Below, piece by piece: positions 53,508 through 63,688 of a stretch of DNA of 64,000 nucleotides. How positions within the stretch are numbered: the first letter of the stretch is position 1; the number at the start of each line of letters is the position of its first letter. Made by a program: the position numbers and the translations under genes. The stretch is from NCBI GenBank assembly GCA_938010045.1, contig CALLFZ010000017.1:121083-185082 (forward strand), written 5' to 3'. This stretch comes from an uncultured bacterium (lineage in GTDB: Bacteria > Verrucomicrobiota > Kiritimatiellia > PWTM01). The notes under the pieces were generated by a model that was not told the DNA's origin, made no database searches, and saw nothing but the letters and a program-made list of their open reading frames with translations.

Positions 53508-53581
53508 TGGGCCCGGCAGGGCTCGAACCTGCGACCCGAAGATTATGAGTCTTCCGCTCTGACCTGCTGAGCTACGGGCCC
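53508..53581 (-). tRNA. tRNA-Met (CAU anticodon; elongator, tRNA-Ile2 possible)
   Basis: Read on the minus strand: acceptor arms GGGCCCG/CGGGCCC with discriminator A, D-arm GCTC...GAGC, anticodon stem GAAGA/TCTTC with loop CTCATAA (anticodon CAT), and T-arm GCAGG-TTCGAGC-CCTGC. 74 nt; no CCA is encoded, unlike the tRNA-Arg at 21.5 kb. The first acceptor pair rules out an initiator. A lysidine-modified tRNA-Ile2 has the same anticodon and cannot be excluded. Confidence 0.94.
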
Positions 53582-53654
53582 GTCGCCTCGGCTGCTCGTG
53601 AGCCTAGCACACTATCGCGACGACGTGGAGCCGCGCACCCGCCGCTGGCGCCAC

Positions 53655-56600
53655 TCACAACTCCAATAGCTCACGCAAATCGTTCCAGCTTAGCCGCTCG
53701 ACACCGCCGCCGGCCTGCACCGCCGCCCGAATCAACTCCTGCTTGCGGCGCTGCATGCGCTGGACACGTTCTTCGATTGTGTCGCGCGCAATCAAACGAA
53801 CGCTGTACACGTGGCGGGTCTGACCAATGCGGTGCGCGCGATCGATCGCCTGATCCTCGACCGCGGGATTCCACCATGGGTCATACAGGATGACGGTGTC
53901 GGCGCCGACGAGGTTCAGTCCGGTACCGCCGGCCTTGAGACTGATCAGAAACACCGGAATCGATCGGTCCTCATTGAACTGTCGGACCACGTCGAGGCGG
54001 TTCTGCGTGGTACCGTCGAGGTAACAGTAGCGCCAGCCGCGACGCTCCAGCTCGCGCCGGATGATGGCCAGCATCGCCACAAACTGACTGAACACCAGCA
54101 CGCGGTGCCCGCCATCGGATGCCTCCTCCAGAAGCTCGAAGAGCAGCTCAAGTTTCGCCGACGGCGCCTCAAAATTCGCCTGCGGCAAACGCAGGAGATC
54201 GAGATGGCAGCACACCTGCCTTAGCCGCAGCAAGGTGCGCAGAATCTCCATGCGCGCGGCCTCGATGCCCCGCTGGGCGATGAGATCCCGGATCCGCCGC
54301 CGCGAGCGATCCTCGATCTCGGCGTACACGCGGACCTGCTCCGGCGTCAGCGCGCACGTGGCGACGCGCTCCAGCCGCGGCGGTAGCTCCTGCGCGACAT
54401 CGCGCTTCAGACGCCGCAAGAGGAAGGGCCCGAGCTTGCGGCGCAACCGCGCCAACGCCTCATCGGCCGCGTCACCCCCCTGCTGCACGGGGATCTCGTA
54501 TCGCCGACGGAACGATTCGGCGGAGCCTAGGTAGCCTGGCATCAGAAAATCCATGATGGACCACAGGTCCGCCACACTGTTCTCCATCGGCGTGCCGGTG
54601 AGCACGAGCCGCTGATAGGCCTGAAGCCCCTTGGCGGCCATCGCATTGCGTGTGGTGCGGTTTTTGATGTGTTGGGCCTCGTCGAGCACAACGGCCGCCA
54701 GACGGATCGCGCGCCAATGCTCAATGTCGCGCCGCAGCAGCGCGTACGAGGTGATCAGCAGATCATTACCGCCGAGATGTTCCCATTCGTTGTGCCGCGC
54801 GGCGCCCGCGACGACGCGCACGCTCAGCCCCGGCGTGAACCGGGCGGCCTCCTGGGCCCAGTTTTCGATCAGACTGGTTGGACACACCACCAGCGACGGC
54901 AGCCCACACGCCTCCGGGTGGCACCGACGCATCGCAAGCCAAGCCAGCGTCTGCAGTGTTTTCCCTAATCCCATGTCATCGGCCAAAATTCCCGAAAAGC
55001 CACACAGTTCGAGACGCCGTAGCCAGGCAACGCCGTCCCGCTGGTATGGCCGGAGGCTCGACGCGGGCGGATCCGGGATCTCATTCGACACGTCGCCCTC
55101 GAGCCCAGCCGCCGCGCCGCCGGCAAGACGCCGCCACGCCGTTCCCAACCAGTCCGGCGGCGCCTCGACGTCCACCCCATCGAGCGCCGCCAGTGAGTTC
55201 TGTACGTAGGGCGCGTAGACGGCGGCTAGGCGGAAGGAACCCGGCTTCGAACCGTCCTTCGTGGGGCAGTCGGCAAAAATCTCGTCGAGCGCTTCCATTG
55301 CCGAGCCGTCGAGCCAGATTCGCCGCCCATTGCGCTCGATGAAACTCTCACCCTTCAATAGCGCGCGGCGCGCCTCGGAGGCGGCGATGCGCGCGCCGGT
55401 GGAATCTTCGAGGCGCACGTCCACTTCGAACGAACGACCGTCGGAGGCCGGCATGATGCGGACGATCGGCACCGCCCACACGGCTTCCTCCATCGCAGCC
55501 GCGGCTCGTCCCTCCACAGAAACGGTCCAGCCGCGACGCCGCAGGGCCGGCACCTCGCGCGCCAAAAAGTTCACCACAGCGCGATCACCGACGAGCGGCG
55601 CGAGCCGGTCGCCGGTCTCGCCAGTGACACCGCAGCGCGCCAGACGGCGCAAGGCCTCGGCCTCGGCCGCAGGATGTCGAACATAGTACCGAAGGGGATC
55701 CTCGGGATCCGGTATCGCAAAGTGACCGGCCGGGTCGGATTTTCCCGCGACCAGGCGCGTGCCGTCATACACCGCGAACAGTGTGACATTCAGCGAGGCC
55801 GGGCTGCCGCGCGCGACGACATGAACGGCGGGCCGCGCCGGCCGCAGATCGAGCATCTCCGCCGTCACCGCCGCCTCATGCGGCATCGCGGCGGCCAGTC
55901 CAGGCCATTCGTGATGCAAAAACTGTGGCACCGCCAGCCGCGGCACGCGCACCGGACCGGAGTACACGGGATGAAACGGTTCCGCCAGCACGGTCGAGAG
56001 CCGCCAGAGATCCGTCGCCGTTCCCGCCCACCCTCGGCGGCGTCCGACCAGGTGCACCATCGCCCCACCACCACCCGGCAGATCCGTCTCGACCGAGAGG
56101 AGCAATTCGCCTGTCGTAGGATCCAGATCCAGGCGCAGACGCGATGCGACGGCGGGCGTTTCGTGGAGGGTCAACGCACGGCCGTCCTCGAGCGGCAATG
56201 ACCCACCCGCGGCCGCGTCGAACAGACTGAGCACATCGCCACGGCCGAGCGCAAAACGCCCCTGCGCGCCGACGGCGATGTCCTCGGCCACAAACAACAG
56301 TCGTTCGTCCCGGGGCGAAAGCAGCAAGGGCAGATCGCGCGGCACCTCGTCCAGCGGCACGCACCGACCTCGGATGCGCGCCAGCGCGGCGACGTCCACA
56401 CGGCCGGCCGCCCAGCGATCGGGCCAGTCCGCGGGCAGCACAAGGATGATCTCCGCCGGCTCGCCCGGTTGACCGGCCGCCGCGCGGCGCAGAAACGCTG
56501 AAGGCGGCAGGGCCGCGACCCTCGCCGCGTGCTCCTCCTCCTCGCGTCGCCGCGCTGAGGCGGCGGAATCGAGGTGGCGCTGGCGCACCGCGAGCGCGAG

Positions 56601-56852
56601 CGCGATCACGTGCGCGCAGACGACACCCCGTTCGCGGCTTTCGTAACAAGGGCAGAGGCTCTCAATGCAGCCGCGCTGCAGGATTCGAAACCCCGTGCGC
56701 AACGAACGCACCGCGCTGCGCAGCGTACCGCGAATCACCGGCAGTTCGATCGCGAGGTCCTCCACGACCTCGCGCTCAAGCAGACGGCGAGCGTCCTGCA
56801 GTTTTCGCTCCCCGGCCCAGTCCAGGAGCATCCGCTCGGTGATTTCGATCAT
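53655..56852 (-). CDS. SWIM-domain SNF2-family DNA helicase/translocase
   Basis: 1065 residues. A SWIM zinc finger (CxC at 67-69 and CxH at 79-81) lies near the N-terminus, typical of bacterial SNF2 proteins. After a long bacterial-type region come the helicase motifs: LRPYQRDGVAWLRRL (Q/I region), ILADDMGLGKTLQT (Walker A, about 620-633), VVLDEAQHIKN (DEAQ box, about 720), LTGTPMENSVADLWSI, then VLVFSQFVAML, LISLKAGGTGLNL and IDRAHRIGQTRHV. It should move on duplex DNA using ATP. ATG 56852 overlaps the stop of the giant secreted-protein gene (ATGA), an odd pairing. Confidence 0.95.
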   Translation of the reverse strand: MIEITERMLLDWAGERKLQDARRLLEREVVEDLAIELPVIRGTLRSAVRSLRTGFRILQRGCIESLCPCYESRERGVVCAHVIALALAVRQRHLDSAASARRREEEEHAARVAALPPSAFLRRAAAGQPGEPAEIILVLPADWPDRWAAGRVDVAALARIRGRCVPLDEVPRDLPLLLSPRDERLLFVAEDIAVGAQGRFALGRGDVLSLFDAAAGGSLPLEDGRALTLHETPAVASRLRLDLDPTTGELLLSVETDLPGGGGAMVHLVGRRRGWAGTATDLWRLSTVLAEPFHPVYSGPVRVPRLAVPQFLHHEWPGLAAAMPHEAAVTAEMLDLRPARPAVHVVARGSPASLNVTLFAVYDGTRLVAGKSDPAGHFAIPDPEDPLRYYVRHPAAEAEALRRLARCGVTGETGDRLAPLVGDRAVVNFLAREVPALRRRGWTVSVEGRAAAAMEEAVWAVPIVRIMPASDGRSFEVDVRLEDSTGARIAASEARRALLKGESFIERNGRRIWLDGSAMEALDEIFADCPTKDGSKPGSFRLAAVYAPYVQNSLAALDGVDVEAPPDWLGTAWRRLAGGAAAGLEGDVSNEIPDPPASSLRPYQRDGVAWLRRLELCGFSGILADDMGLGKTLQTLAWLAMRRCHPEACGLPSLVVCPTSLIENWAQEAARFTPGLSVRVVAGAARHNEWEHLGGNDLLITSYALLRRDIEHWRAIRLAAVVLDEAQHIKNRTTRNAMAAKGLQAYQRLVLTGTPMENSVADLWSIMDFLMPGYLGSAESFRRRYEIPVQQGGDAADEALARLRRKLGPFLLRRLKRDVAQELPPRLERVATCALTPEQVRVYAEIEDRSRRRIRDLIAQRGIEAARMEILRTLLRLRQVCCHLDLLRLPQANFEAPSAKLELLFELLEEASDGGHRVLVFSQFVAMLAIIRRELERRGWRYCYLDGTTQNRLDVVRQFNEDRSIPVFLISLKAGGTGLNLVGADTVILYDPWWNPAVEDQAIDRAHRIGQTRHVYSVRLIARDTIEERVQRMQRRKQELIRAAVQAGGGVERLSWNDLRELLEL

Positions 56853-59800
56853 CGGGCGGGCAGCGAATCGCGTTCAAACACGGCGCGCACGTCGCCGCGA
56901 TACAATTCTCGGTTCTCGTGGCTGACGCGCACCTCCAGCCGGGCGGTCGACCCCGGTTCGCCCGTGGCCGGCAACGTCATGTCCCGCGCCTCGAACGGCT
57001 CGACGATCGTGACGAGTCGCGCCGGCGCGGCGGCCGGTGTCCCCCACTCCACAGCCAGCTCGCAGCGCCGGTCGGTGTGATTCCGCACCGGCAAAACAAT
57101 CTCCGCCACGCCGGGCGCCACGGTGCACACGCTCAAGGGGCCGATCTCCACCGGGGCCGTCCAACGGCAGGGGGTCCGGCGCACAGTCACCCACTCCGTC
57201 TCGGGTTGCTGAACGCGCCATTGCCACAGCAACCAGGTGGACCTCGCCGCGAACGCCTCGTCCACGGGAAACTCGAAGGACACGACGTCGCCCACAGCAA
57301 GAATGCGGGGCTGCGCGCTCACGGACCGGACCCCCGTGTCGGCGCTACAACGAACGTCCGCGATCACCAGCGGTGCGTCGGAGACGTTCTGCAAACGGGC
57401 TCGGACGACATTCGTCACTCCGCGGATGAACGGCAGCGCGGGATCCATCTCCAGCCACACGCCCCGGGCGCGCTCGGACTCGATCGCTCGGAAGTTACTC
57501 ACCGCCGCCAGTCCTGCGCCGCGTGGGTCGCCCCAGGCCTCCAGCCAAGCCATCGCGCGTTCCCGCGCCTCCGCCTCAACCACGTCAAATGCCCGCACCT
57601 CGCCCGCGCCGAGCCGGACCGTCCAGCGTGCGACGCTGCCCGTGACCACCCGGGGCATCACCATCGCGTCGCGCAAATCCACGACGACGGTCTCGGCCGC
57701 CGCATCGGGCAGCGTCACGACGACGTCCCGCGCCGCGCGCCCGCGATTCCACAGCGTGAGATGGCGTAGTCCGCCGTTGCCACCGAACGTTTCCACGGCC
57801 ACCGCCGCGTCGTCCGCGGTCGCCGACGGTTCGATGTGCCACCCCGCCGCGGCCAACCGAACCGCCAACGGAATCCATTCGCGCAATGCCGGGGCATCCC
57901 GACGGGCCCAGTCCGGCACTGACCAATACGGCCGTCCCCGTCCATCCGTACCCAGCGAGGGCACCAGTCCGAGCGCCGCCGAGCTCGCCAACGCATGCTC
58001 GACCGTCCGTGGATCGGCCCATTCGAAATCGCCCGAGATCCGCCTCACAAGGGGCCGCGAACCCGCCAGCAGCCGATGGCGCCATACCCGCCCGCGGCGC
58101 GGGTCGCCGCCCTCGAGTTGGTCATCCACCACAACCAGGTCCGCCACCGAAACGAGGGTGGGATGGTGATCGAACGGATTCTCCAGCGCGGTGGTCGGTC
58201 CATCGGGACCGATGTCCGAACGAACGGTTTGCAGAAACTTGAAGGCCGCCAGATCGCGCGGGACGGCGGGGCCATGTCCGGCCGAGTCCCACACCACACA
58301 CCGATCGGCGGCGGCCAATGCCGCCGGATTAAAATCGAGTCCCGCTGTCGCATCGAGCGCATCGAACACGAGGCCGCGCAGCGCGCCGGCCTCGAGCGCA
58401 TGCCGCAGAGCCGCCAACTCCAACATGGCGCGGTTCCACGGTGCTCCCGCCGTCGTCATCAGGTGCGGGTCCGACGCAACGGCCACGCGTACTTGCCGCC
58501 CGCCCACCGGCGTGATCGCGAGCGAGCCGCCGGCATCGCGAACGCCGCCCACCATGGCGGCCTGCGCATACCACGCCGAGCCTCCGCCCGCCGCGGACAA
58601 AAATCTCAGCAGACGCAGTACGGTCGCCCCGTCCGCCGGCCAGCTCGGGGGCAACGGCAGGTCGAGCGCCCACGGACGCAACCGCAGGCATCGCCATGCG
58701 CCGGCGACCTCCGGCTCGTCCGCGCGCGTGATCTCCAGCGCGACGTCCCCCCCCACTGCTCCGCGCGCGGCAGCGGCCTCTTCGCGAGACAAACGCCACT
58801 GCCGCGGCACACTGGTGGCCCGCACGCCGCCGTTCGCTCGACGATGCCAAGCCGCCATCACGCCCCGCTGACTGGCCACGGTGTTCTGACACCTCACGAC
58901 CAGCGCACACACCGCGCGCCCACGAAGGGGCCCACCGACCGACGTGATGGCCAGAGGCAAGCGTCCGACAATCCGCGTGGGCGCGTTCGACGATCCCCAT
59001 AAAAACGGCGCGGGCTCCCATGGATCAGCGGCCAGCATCACCGTGGCCTTACGTCCCGCCACAGCCGCGAATGGCCAGAGCGAACGGGCGCCATGTCGTC
59101 CCACCCCATCGTTCGCGGCCATGCCCTCGGCCAGCCACACCGCGGGCCCAAGATCCGCCGCGGGCCCCTCCGGAACCAGCACGCGCCAATCGTCTGGCGG
59201 CAGTTCGATGCCGCCTTCGAATTCCAGCCGAAGGTCCGCGTCTGCCCTCAACTCACATCCGAGCCACGTCCACCCCTCCGGCTCGGGGATGGCCAGCAAC
59301 GTCCACGACACGGGGCCTGCGCGGCCCTCCCACCGCCGCATCTCGCCACGGTGGAACGACGCAGCGATGGTGGTCGGCCAGATGTCGCCGGACGCATCAC
59401 GCAGTCCGAACCACCAACGGGCGGTGTGACCATTCGGCAGTGACCACGTCGGAAACGAAGCAACAGCCTCGTCGTTCGTCCATCCCTCGCCGCCGGCCAG
59501 CTCCGTCCACCGCGACGCGAGCGAAGGGGGCACCGCGATGGAGGGCCGCTGGTCGGCCGGCGCGACGGATTCGACCGTCAACTCGGGGATTCGGTCCGAC
59601 GGCGACTCGATCATTCCCTCCGCGGGCAGCCGATCGGCCACCGTCCAGTCCGGATGTAGCGTTTCCACCGCCCATCGCAGCGGCGCCGCCCACGTCGGAG
59701 GCAGCAGTACGTTGCGCACTCCATAGGCCGCCTCCACCGACACCACTCCGCCGGCCTCATCCCAAGCCCAGCCGTTGCGTCCTCGCGCGCGTCGATAGAG

Positions 59801-60079
59801 CACGTCGCCTTCGATCATCCAGGATTCGCGACGCCCGTCGGGGCCGGCCGGCACTTCCAGCAGTATTCGAACTACCGTCGCGGGAGGCACGGCGCCGCAC
59901 CGCACGCGCATCACGAGCCCTCCATCCGAGAGCCGGAACAACCCCGCCTCGCGGATGTCCGCCTCCTGTCGGACGACGCGGACCGGATCCTGGTCCACGT
60001 ACCATCCGCCCATCGCACCCGAGCCGGCCGCCAGCGCCACCGCGACGGCCGCCCTTCGCATCCGCTGCGCCGCGCTCAT
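56849..60079 (-). CDS. Very large secreted protein of unknown family
   Basis: 1076 residues. A signal peptide (MSAAQRMRRAAVAVALAAGSGA, cleavage near GGWYVD) indicates export. The first 450 residues look beta-rich; a central part (about 520-790) has features of a glycosidase-like barrel, for example GALRGLVFDALDATAGLDFN, RCVVWDSAGHG and WHIEPSATADDAAVAVETFG; the last 250 residues read as beta-sandwich domains (RDMTLPATGEPGSTARLEV). I do not recognise the family, and no catalytic residues can be assigned. ATG 60079 has GGAGGTG; an upstream start at 60136 would overlap gpmI. It follows gpmI by 40 bp and is coupled to the SNF2 gene by ATGA. Confidence 0.72.
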   Translation of the reverse strand: MSAAQRMRRAAVAVALAAGSGAMGGWYVDQDPVRVVRQEADIREAGLFRLSDGGLVMRVRCGAVPPATVVRILLEVPAGPDGRRESWMIEGDVLYRRARGRNGWAWDEAGGVVSVEAAYGVRNVLLPPTWAAPLRWAVETLHPDWTVADRLPAEGMIESPSDRIPELTVESVAPADQRPSIAVPPSLASRWTELAGGEGWTNDEAVASFPTWSLPNGHTARWWFGLRDASGDIWPTTIAASFHRGEMRRWEGRAGPVSWTLLAIPEPEGWTWLGCELRADADLRLEFEGGIELPPDDWRVLVPEGPAADLGPAVWLAEGMAANDGVGRHGARSLWPFAAVAGRKATVMLAADPWEPAPFLWGSSNAPTRIVGRLPLAITSVGGPLRGRAVCALVVRCQNTVASQRGVMAAWHRRANGGVRATSVPRQWRLSREEAAAARGAVGGDVALEITRADEPEVAGAWRCLRLRPWALDLPLPPSWPADGATVLRLLRFLSAAGGGSAWYAQAAMVGGVRDAGGSLAITPVGGRQVRVAVASDPHLMTTAGAPWNRAMLELAALRHALEAGALRGLVFDALDATAGLDFNPAALAAADRCVVWDSAGHGPAVPRDLAAFKFLQTVRSDIGPDGPTTALENPFDHHPTLVSVADLVVVDDQLEGGDPRRGRVWRHRLLAGSRPLVRRISGDFEWADPRTVEHALASSAALGLVPSLGTDGRGRPYWSVPDWARRDAPALREWIPLAVRLAAAGWHIEPSATADDAAVAVETFGGNGGLRHLTLWNRGRAARDVVVTLPDAAAETVVVDLRDAMVMPRVVTGSVARWTVRLGAGEVRAFDVVEAEARERAMAWLEAWGDPRGAGLAAVSNFRAIESERARGVWLEMDPALPFIRGVTNVVRARLQNVSDAPLVIADVRCSADTGVRSVSAQPRILAVGDVVSFEFPVDEAFAARSTWLLWQWRVQQPETEWVTVRRTPCRWTAPVEIGPLSVCTVAPGVAEIVLPVRNHTDRRCELAVEWGTPAAAPARLVTIVEPFEARDMTLPATGEPGSTARLEVRVSHENRELYRGDVRAVFERDSLPAR

Positions 60080-60119
60080 CGTCCACCTCCGGCCGGCCCG
60101 CCCGGCCGCCGCCCTTGCG

Positions 60120-61775
60120 CTATCCCACGTCCACAATACTCGGCGTGTAGTCCTCGGGGGGCTCGAACCCGAGCAGCTTCAGGCAGGTCGCCGCCAAGCT
60201 GCTGATGCCCAGCCCCGTCGCCGCCGATCGTCGCGCCCGGCTGACCCCCGTCGGATCGTACACATGCACCGGCACCGGATTTAGCGAGTGGGCCGTCTTC
60301 ACCTTGGGCTGGCCCGTCACCGGATCCGTCACCGGCTCGCCGTTCTTGATCTCGAGCATGTCATCCGCGTTACCGTGATCCGCCGACACCACGAGGATCC
60401 CCGCCGCCTCCTGCACGGCGCGGACGACCCGCGCCACGCACAAATCCACCGCCTCCACTGCGATTCTCACAGCCGGCAGCACGCCGGTATGCCCCACCAT
60501 GTCCCCATTCGCGTAGTTGAGTCGGATGAACCGATGCCGGTTCTCGCGAATCGCACGCACGATCACATCTGTGATCTCGGCCGCCTTCATCCATGGCCGT
60601 TCCTCGAACGGCACGCGGTCCGACGGCACCTCGACGTAGTCCTCGAGCTCCTCGCTGAATTTGCCCGAACGGTTGCCGTTGAAGAAATACGTGACGTGCC
60701 CGAACTTCTGCGTCTCGCTGCAGGCGAGCTGCCGCACCCCCGTCGCGGCCAGGTATTCGCCCATCGTCCGGTCAATCGCGGGGGGCTCGACAAGATACCG
60801 CTTCGGAATATGGAGATCCCCATCATACTCCATCATGCCCGCAAACACGACGTTCGGGCGCGGGCCGCGCGGAAACTTGTCGAACGGCTCCTCCTCGAAT
60901 GCGCGCGAAATCTCGATGGCACGATCGCCGCGAAAATTGAAGAGGACAACCGCGTCGCCGTCGCGAACCGGGCCCACCGGCGCGCCGTCGCGGTGAATCA
61001 CGAATGCGGGCAGGTCCTGGTCGAGGACACCCGGCGTCCGCGCGCGGAAGGTCTCGATCGCGGTGCGCGCGCTCGGAAACGCCTCGGCATCGCCGCACAC
61101 GTGCGCGCGCCAGCCCGTCTCGACGATCCGCCAGTTGGCCTCGTAGCGGTCCATCGTCACCTTCATGCGGCCGCCGCCGGACGCGATCGCGTAGTCCACC
61201 GTTCCATCCGCGTTGAGCTCCGCGAGCACCGCCTCCAAACGGTCCACGTAGATCAAGGCGCTCGTCGGGGGCACATCACGGCCGTCGAGCAACACGTGCA
61301 CGCGTGCCCGCCGCACCCGCTCCGCTTTCGCGGCGCGCAACAGCGCAACCAAATGGTCGATGTGGCTGTGGACGTTGCCGTCGGAGAGCAAACCGATGAA
61401 GTGCAGTTGCGCCCCGGGCTGCGTCGCGGCCGCGATCACCTCGCGCCACGCTCGTCCGCGGAACAGACGCCCGTCCGCGATCGCCTCATTGACCAGCCTT
61501 GCACCCTGCGCGAACACCCGGCCACAGCCGATCGCGTTGTGTCCCACCTCGCTGTTGCCCATGTCGGCGTCGCTCGGCATGCCAACCGCAACCCCGTGTG
61601 CCTGCAAACGGTCCGTAATCGAATGCGCCGCCAGCCAATCGAGCGTTGGCTTGTGAGCCGCGCGCACCATGTCCCCTGCGGGATGCCGGCCGATGCCAAT
61701 CCCGTCCATGATCAACAACACCACCGGACCCCGTGGTCCGCCGTACCCCGCCAGTCTGCGCAGTGGCTCTACCAT
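60120..61775 (-). CDS. gpmI: 2,3-bisphosphoglycerate-independent phosphoglycerate mutase
   Basis: 551 residues. It interconverts 3- and 2-phosphoglycerate with two metal ions via a phosphoserine. Motifs: VVLLIMDGIGIG (metal Asp), SDADMGNSEVGHNAIG with the catalytic serine, HFIGLLSDGNVHSHIDHL, HVLLDGRDVPP, VLFNFRGDRAIEISRAF, GHVTYFFNGNRSGKF, RLNYANGDMVGHTG and VVSADHGNADDM. The enzyme is slightly longer than the usual 510 residues. ATG 61775 (MVEPLRRLAGYG) is chosen; an in-frame ATG 11 codons upstream is an alternative. Divergent from amt by about 500 bp. Confidence 0.95.
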   Translation of the reverse strand: MVEPLRRLAGYGGPRGPVVLLIMDGIGIGRHPAGDMVRAAHKPTLDWLAAHSITDRLQAHGVAVGMPSDADMGNSEVGHNAIGCGRVFAQGARLVNEAIADGRLFRGRAWREVIAAATQPGAQLHFIGLLSDGNVHSHIDHLVALLRAAKAERVRRARVHVLLDGRDVPPTSALIYVDRLEAVLAELNADGTVDYAIASGGGRMKVTMDRYEANWRIVETGWRAHVCGDAEAFPSARTAIETFRARTPGVLDQDLPAFVIHRDGAPVGPVRDGDAVVLFNFRGDRAIEISRAFEEEPFDKFPRGPRPNVVFAGMMEYDGDLHIPKRYLVEPPAIDRTMGEYLAATGVRQLACSETQKFGHVTYFFNGNRSGKFSEELEDYVEVPSDRVPFEERPWMKAAEITDVIVRAIRENRHRFIRLNYANGDMVGHTGVLPAVRIAVEAVDLCVARVVRAVQEAAGILVVSADHGNADDMLEIKNGEPVTDPVTGQPKVKTAHSLNPVPVHVYDPTGVSRARRSAATGLGISSLAATCLKLLGFEPPEDYTPSIVDVG

Positions 61776-62277
61776 CGTCGTGTCGCTCCCGCCAGGTCTT
61801 GCCGCCATCGCGGAGCCCACCGGCACCCTCACACCGCAATCGGAGCGGACAACCTGAAGCCGTCCAGTATGACCGTCCCCCGGCGATCCGCAAGCCCCAC
61901 ATCGCCGTGGAGCCCCCGCACCGGTCGCGCCTCTCCACCGCCCTGGGGATCCGGCGCCCCACGCCTCGCCGCCGGGCCGGGCGCCGTCACGGTGCGCACG
62001 ACGCGTCCCCGTTGAGCGGTCGTTCGCACGCGTTGATCCGCGGCACGCACTGGCCGTCCTCCGCCCCAAACCTGTCGGCACATGCGCCTCATCACGACAA
62101 AGGTGTCGGGCGCGAGGACCGCGTCACGGCGAGAGAGGACACTCGACCCCCGTTCGATGGGTCGGATGGCCCGTGAGTTGCGTCGACGTCGCGCAGGACC
62201 CCGCCCGCCATGGCACAGCCCCTGCTAAGGATCCGGCGGACGCGAATACCCAGCGCGTCGCATGGAAAGGAACAACC
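61776..62277. other. Divergent region between gpmI and amt
   Basis: 502 bp with no recognisable gene on either strand. It contains the sigma-54-like element at 62211-62226. The gpmI promoter must also lie here but I cannot point to convincing hexamers. Confidence 0.5.
62211..62226 (+). promoter_or_regulatory. Sigma-54-type promoter upstream of amt
   Basis: TGGCACAGCCCCTGCT matches the -24/-12 consensus TGGCACrN4TTGCw with one mismatch (C for T before TGC) and the required GG-GC spacing. The predicted transcript start lies about 40 nt before the amt ATG at 62278. Nitrogen-responsive amt-PII operons are commonly sigma-54 dependent in Proteobacteria. No sigma-54 activator gene is in the window. 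Confidence 0.55.
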
Positions 62278-63657
62278 ATGACGCACGATTCGACAATCCG
62301 GGCGCACCGGATGGCGAAATTCATCAGCGGCCTTCTCGTGTGCGGCGGCCTCGCCCTCGCGAGCGTAACGTGGGCGCAGGAGGCGTCCCCCGCCCCGCCC
62401 GCACCGGCCGAACCATCACCGCCGGCGGTCAGCGCCGAGATGTTCACCGTCAACAACACCTGGATGATGGTCGCCACATTCCTCGTGTTCGTGATGCATT
62501 TGGGCTTTGCGACGGTGGAATCGGGCCTCAACCGCGCGAAAAACGCCGTGAACATTCTCTTCAAGAACACGATGATTCCGGCGATTGGCCTGCTGACCTA
62601 CGCGCTGATCGGCTTCAGCTTGATGTACCCCGGCGATTCGAATTGGATCCTCGGACGAGTCGTCGGCTTCGGCGGCTGGGGGCTGTCGCCGGGACTGAAC
62701 GCGACCACGAGCACCTACAACCCGGGCTACACGTACTGGACTGATTTCCTGTTCCAGGGGATGTTCGCCGCGACGGCCGCCACGATCGTCTCCGGCGCGG
62801 TCTGCGAACGTATTCAACTGTCGAGCTTCCTGGTGTTCTCGACACTGTACGTCGCGTTCGTCTATCCGCTTCTCGGCTCGTGGCACTGGGGTGGCGGCTG
62901 GCTGAAGCAGATGGGATTCCACGACTTTGCGGGCTCCACGCTCGTCCACTCCGTTGGCGGCTGGGCCGCGCTGGTCGGTGCGATCATGGTCGGGCCGCGG
63001 CTGGGCAAGTACGTCAACGGCGGAATCCGGCCGATCATGGGCCACAACCTCGCGCTCGTCACGATTGGCGTATTTCTGCTTTGGCTCGGCTGGTTCGGGT
63101 TCAATGGCGGTTCTGTGTTGTCCGCCGATCCGGGCGGAGTGTCGTTCGTGCTGGTCACCACCTCCCTCGCCGCCTCGGCCGGTGCGGTGGGCGCGATGGT
63201 CACCTCCTGGACCATTCAAAAGAAGCCCGACCTGACAATGGTGCTCAACGGCGTGCTGGCCGGCCTCGTTGGAATCACGGCAGGCGCCGATGTGGTGTCG
63301 GTACCGGCTTCGGTGTTGATCGGCGCCATCGCGGGTGTTCTCGTGGTGCTCTCGGTCCTCGGCATCGACCGGCTTCATGTGGACGATCCCGTGGGCGCCA
63401 TCTCCGTCCACCTCGTCTGCGGCGTCTGGGGCACACTCGCGACGGGGATCTGGGGCGCGGGCAAGAGGTTCGGCGTTCAGTTGATCGGCGTGCTCGCGTA
63501 CGCGGCGGCCTGCCTGATCGCGGCCGCCGTGCTCTTCGGCATCATCCGCGCAGCGATGGGGCTTCGAGTCAGCCGAGAGGACGAACTGATCGGCCTCGAT
63601 CTGAGCGAACACGGTCTGGACGCGTACCCCGATTTCCAGGGTTTCCTGACCAAGTAG
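62278..63657 (+). CDS. amt: Ammonium transporter
   Basis: 459 residues. An N-terminal signal-peptide-like segment (about 13-33, [21 protein letters not shown]) and an Ala/Pro-rich spacer precede the eleven-helix Amt core. Family features: [20 protein letters not shown], the first pore histidine in [30 protein letters not shown], and the second pore histidine in [20 protein letters not shown]. It conducts ammonium into the cell. AAAGGA precedes ATG 62278. The PII gene follows after 31 bp, the classic amt-glnK pairing, in which PII plugs the channel when nitrogen is sufficient. Confidence 0.96.
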   Translation: MTHDSTIRAHRMAKFISGLLVCGGLALASVTWAQEASPAPPAPAEPSPPAVSAEMFTVNNTWMMVATFLVFVMHLGFATVESGLNRAKNAVNILFKNTMIPAIGLLTYALIGFSLMYPGDSNWILGRVVGFGGWGLSPGLNATTSTYNPGYTYWTDFLFQGMFAATAATIVSGAVCERIQLSSFLVFSTLYVAFVYPLLGSWHWGGGWLKQMGFHDFAGSTLVHSVGGWAALVGAIMVGPRLGKYVNGGIRPIMGHNLALVTIGVFLLWLGWFGFNGGSVLSADPGGVSFVLVTTSLAASAGAVGAMVTSWTIQKKPDLTMVLNGVLAGLVGITAGADVVSVPASVLIGAIAGVLVVLSVLGIDRLHVDDPVGAISVHLVCGVWGTLATGIWGAGKRFGVQLIGVLAYAAACLIAAAVLFGIIRAAMGLRVSREDELIGLDLSEHGLDAYPDFQGFLTK

Positions 63658-63688
63658 ACGCCGTGTCGATCCGGAAAGGAGATTACCG

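Noticed and set aside
60288..62015. 575-codon plus-strand frame
   Set aside because: Antisense to gpmI, whose motifs are complete; composition (His/Arg/Val-rich) is typical of a shadow frame.
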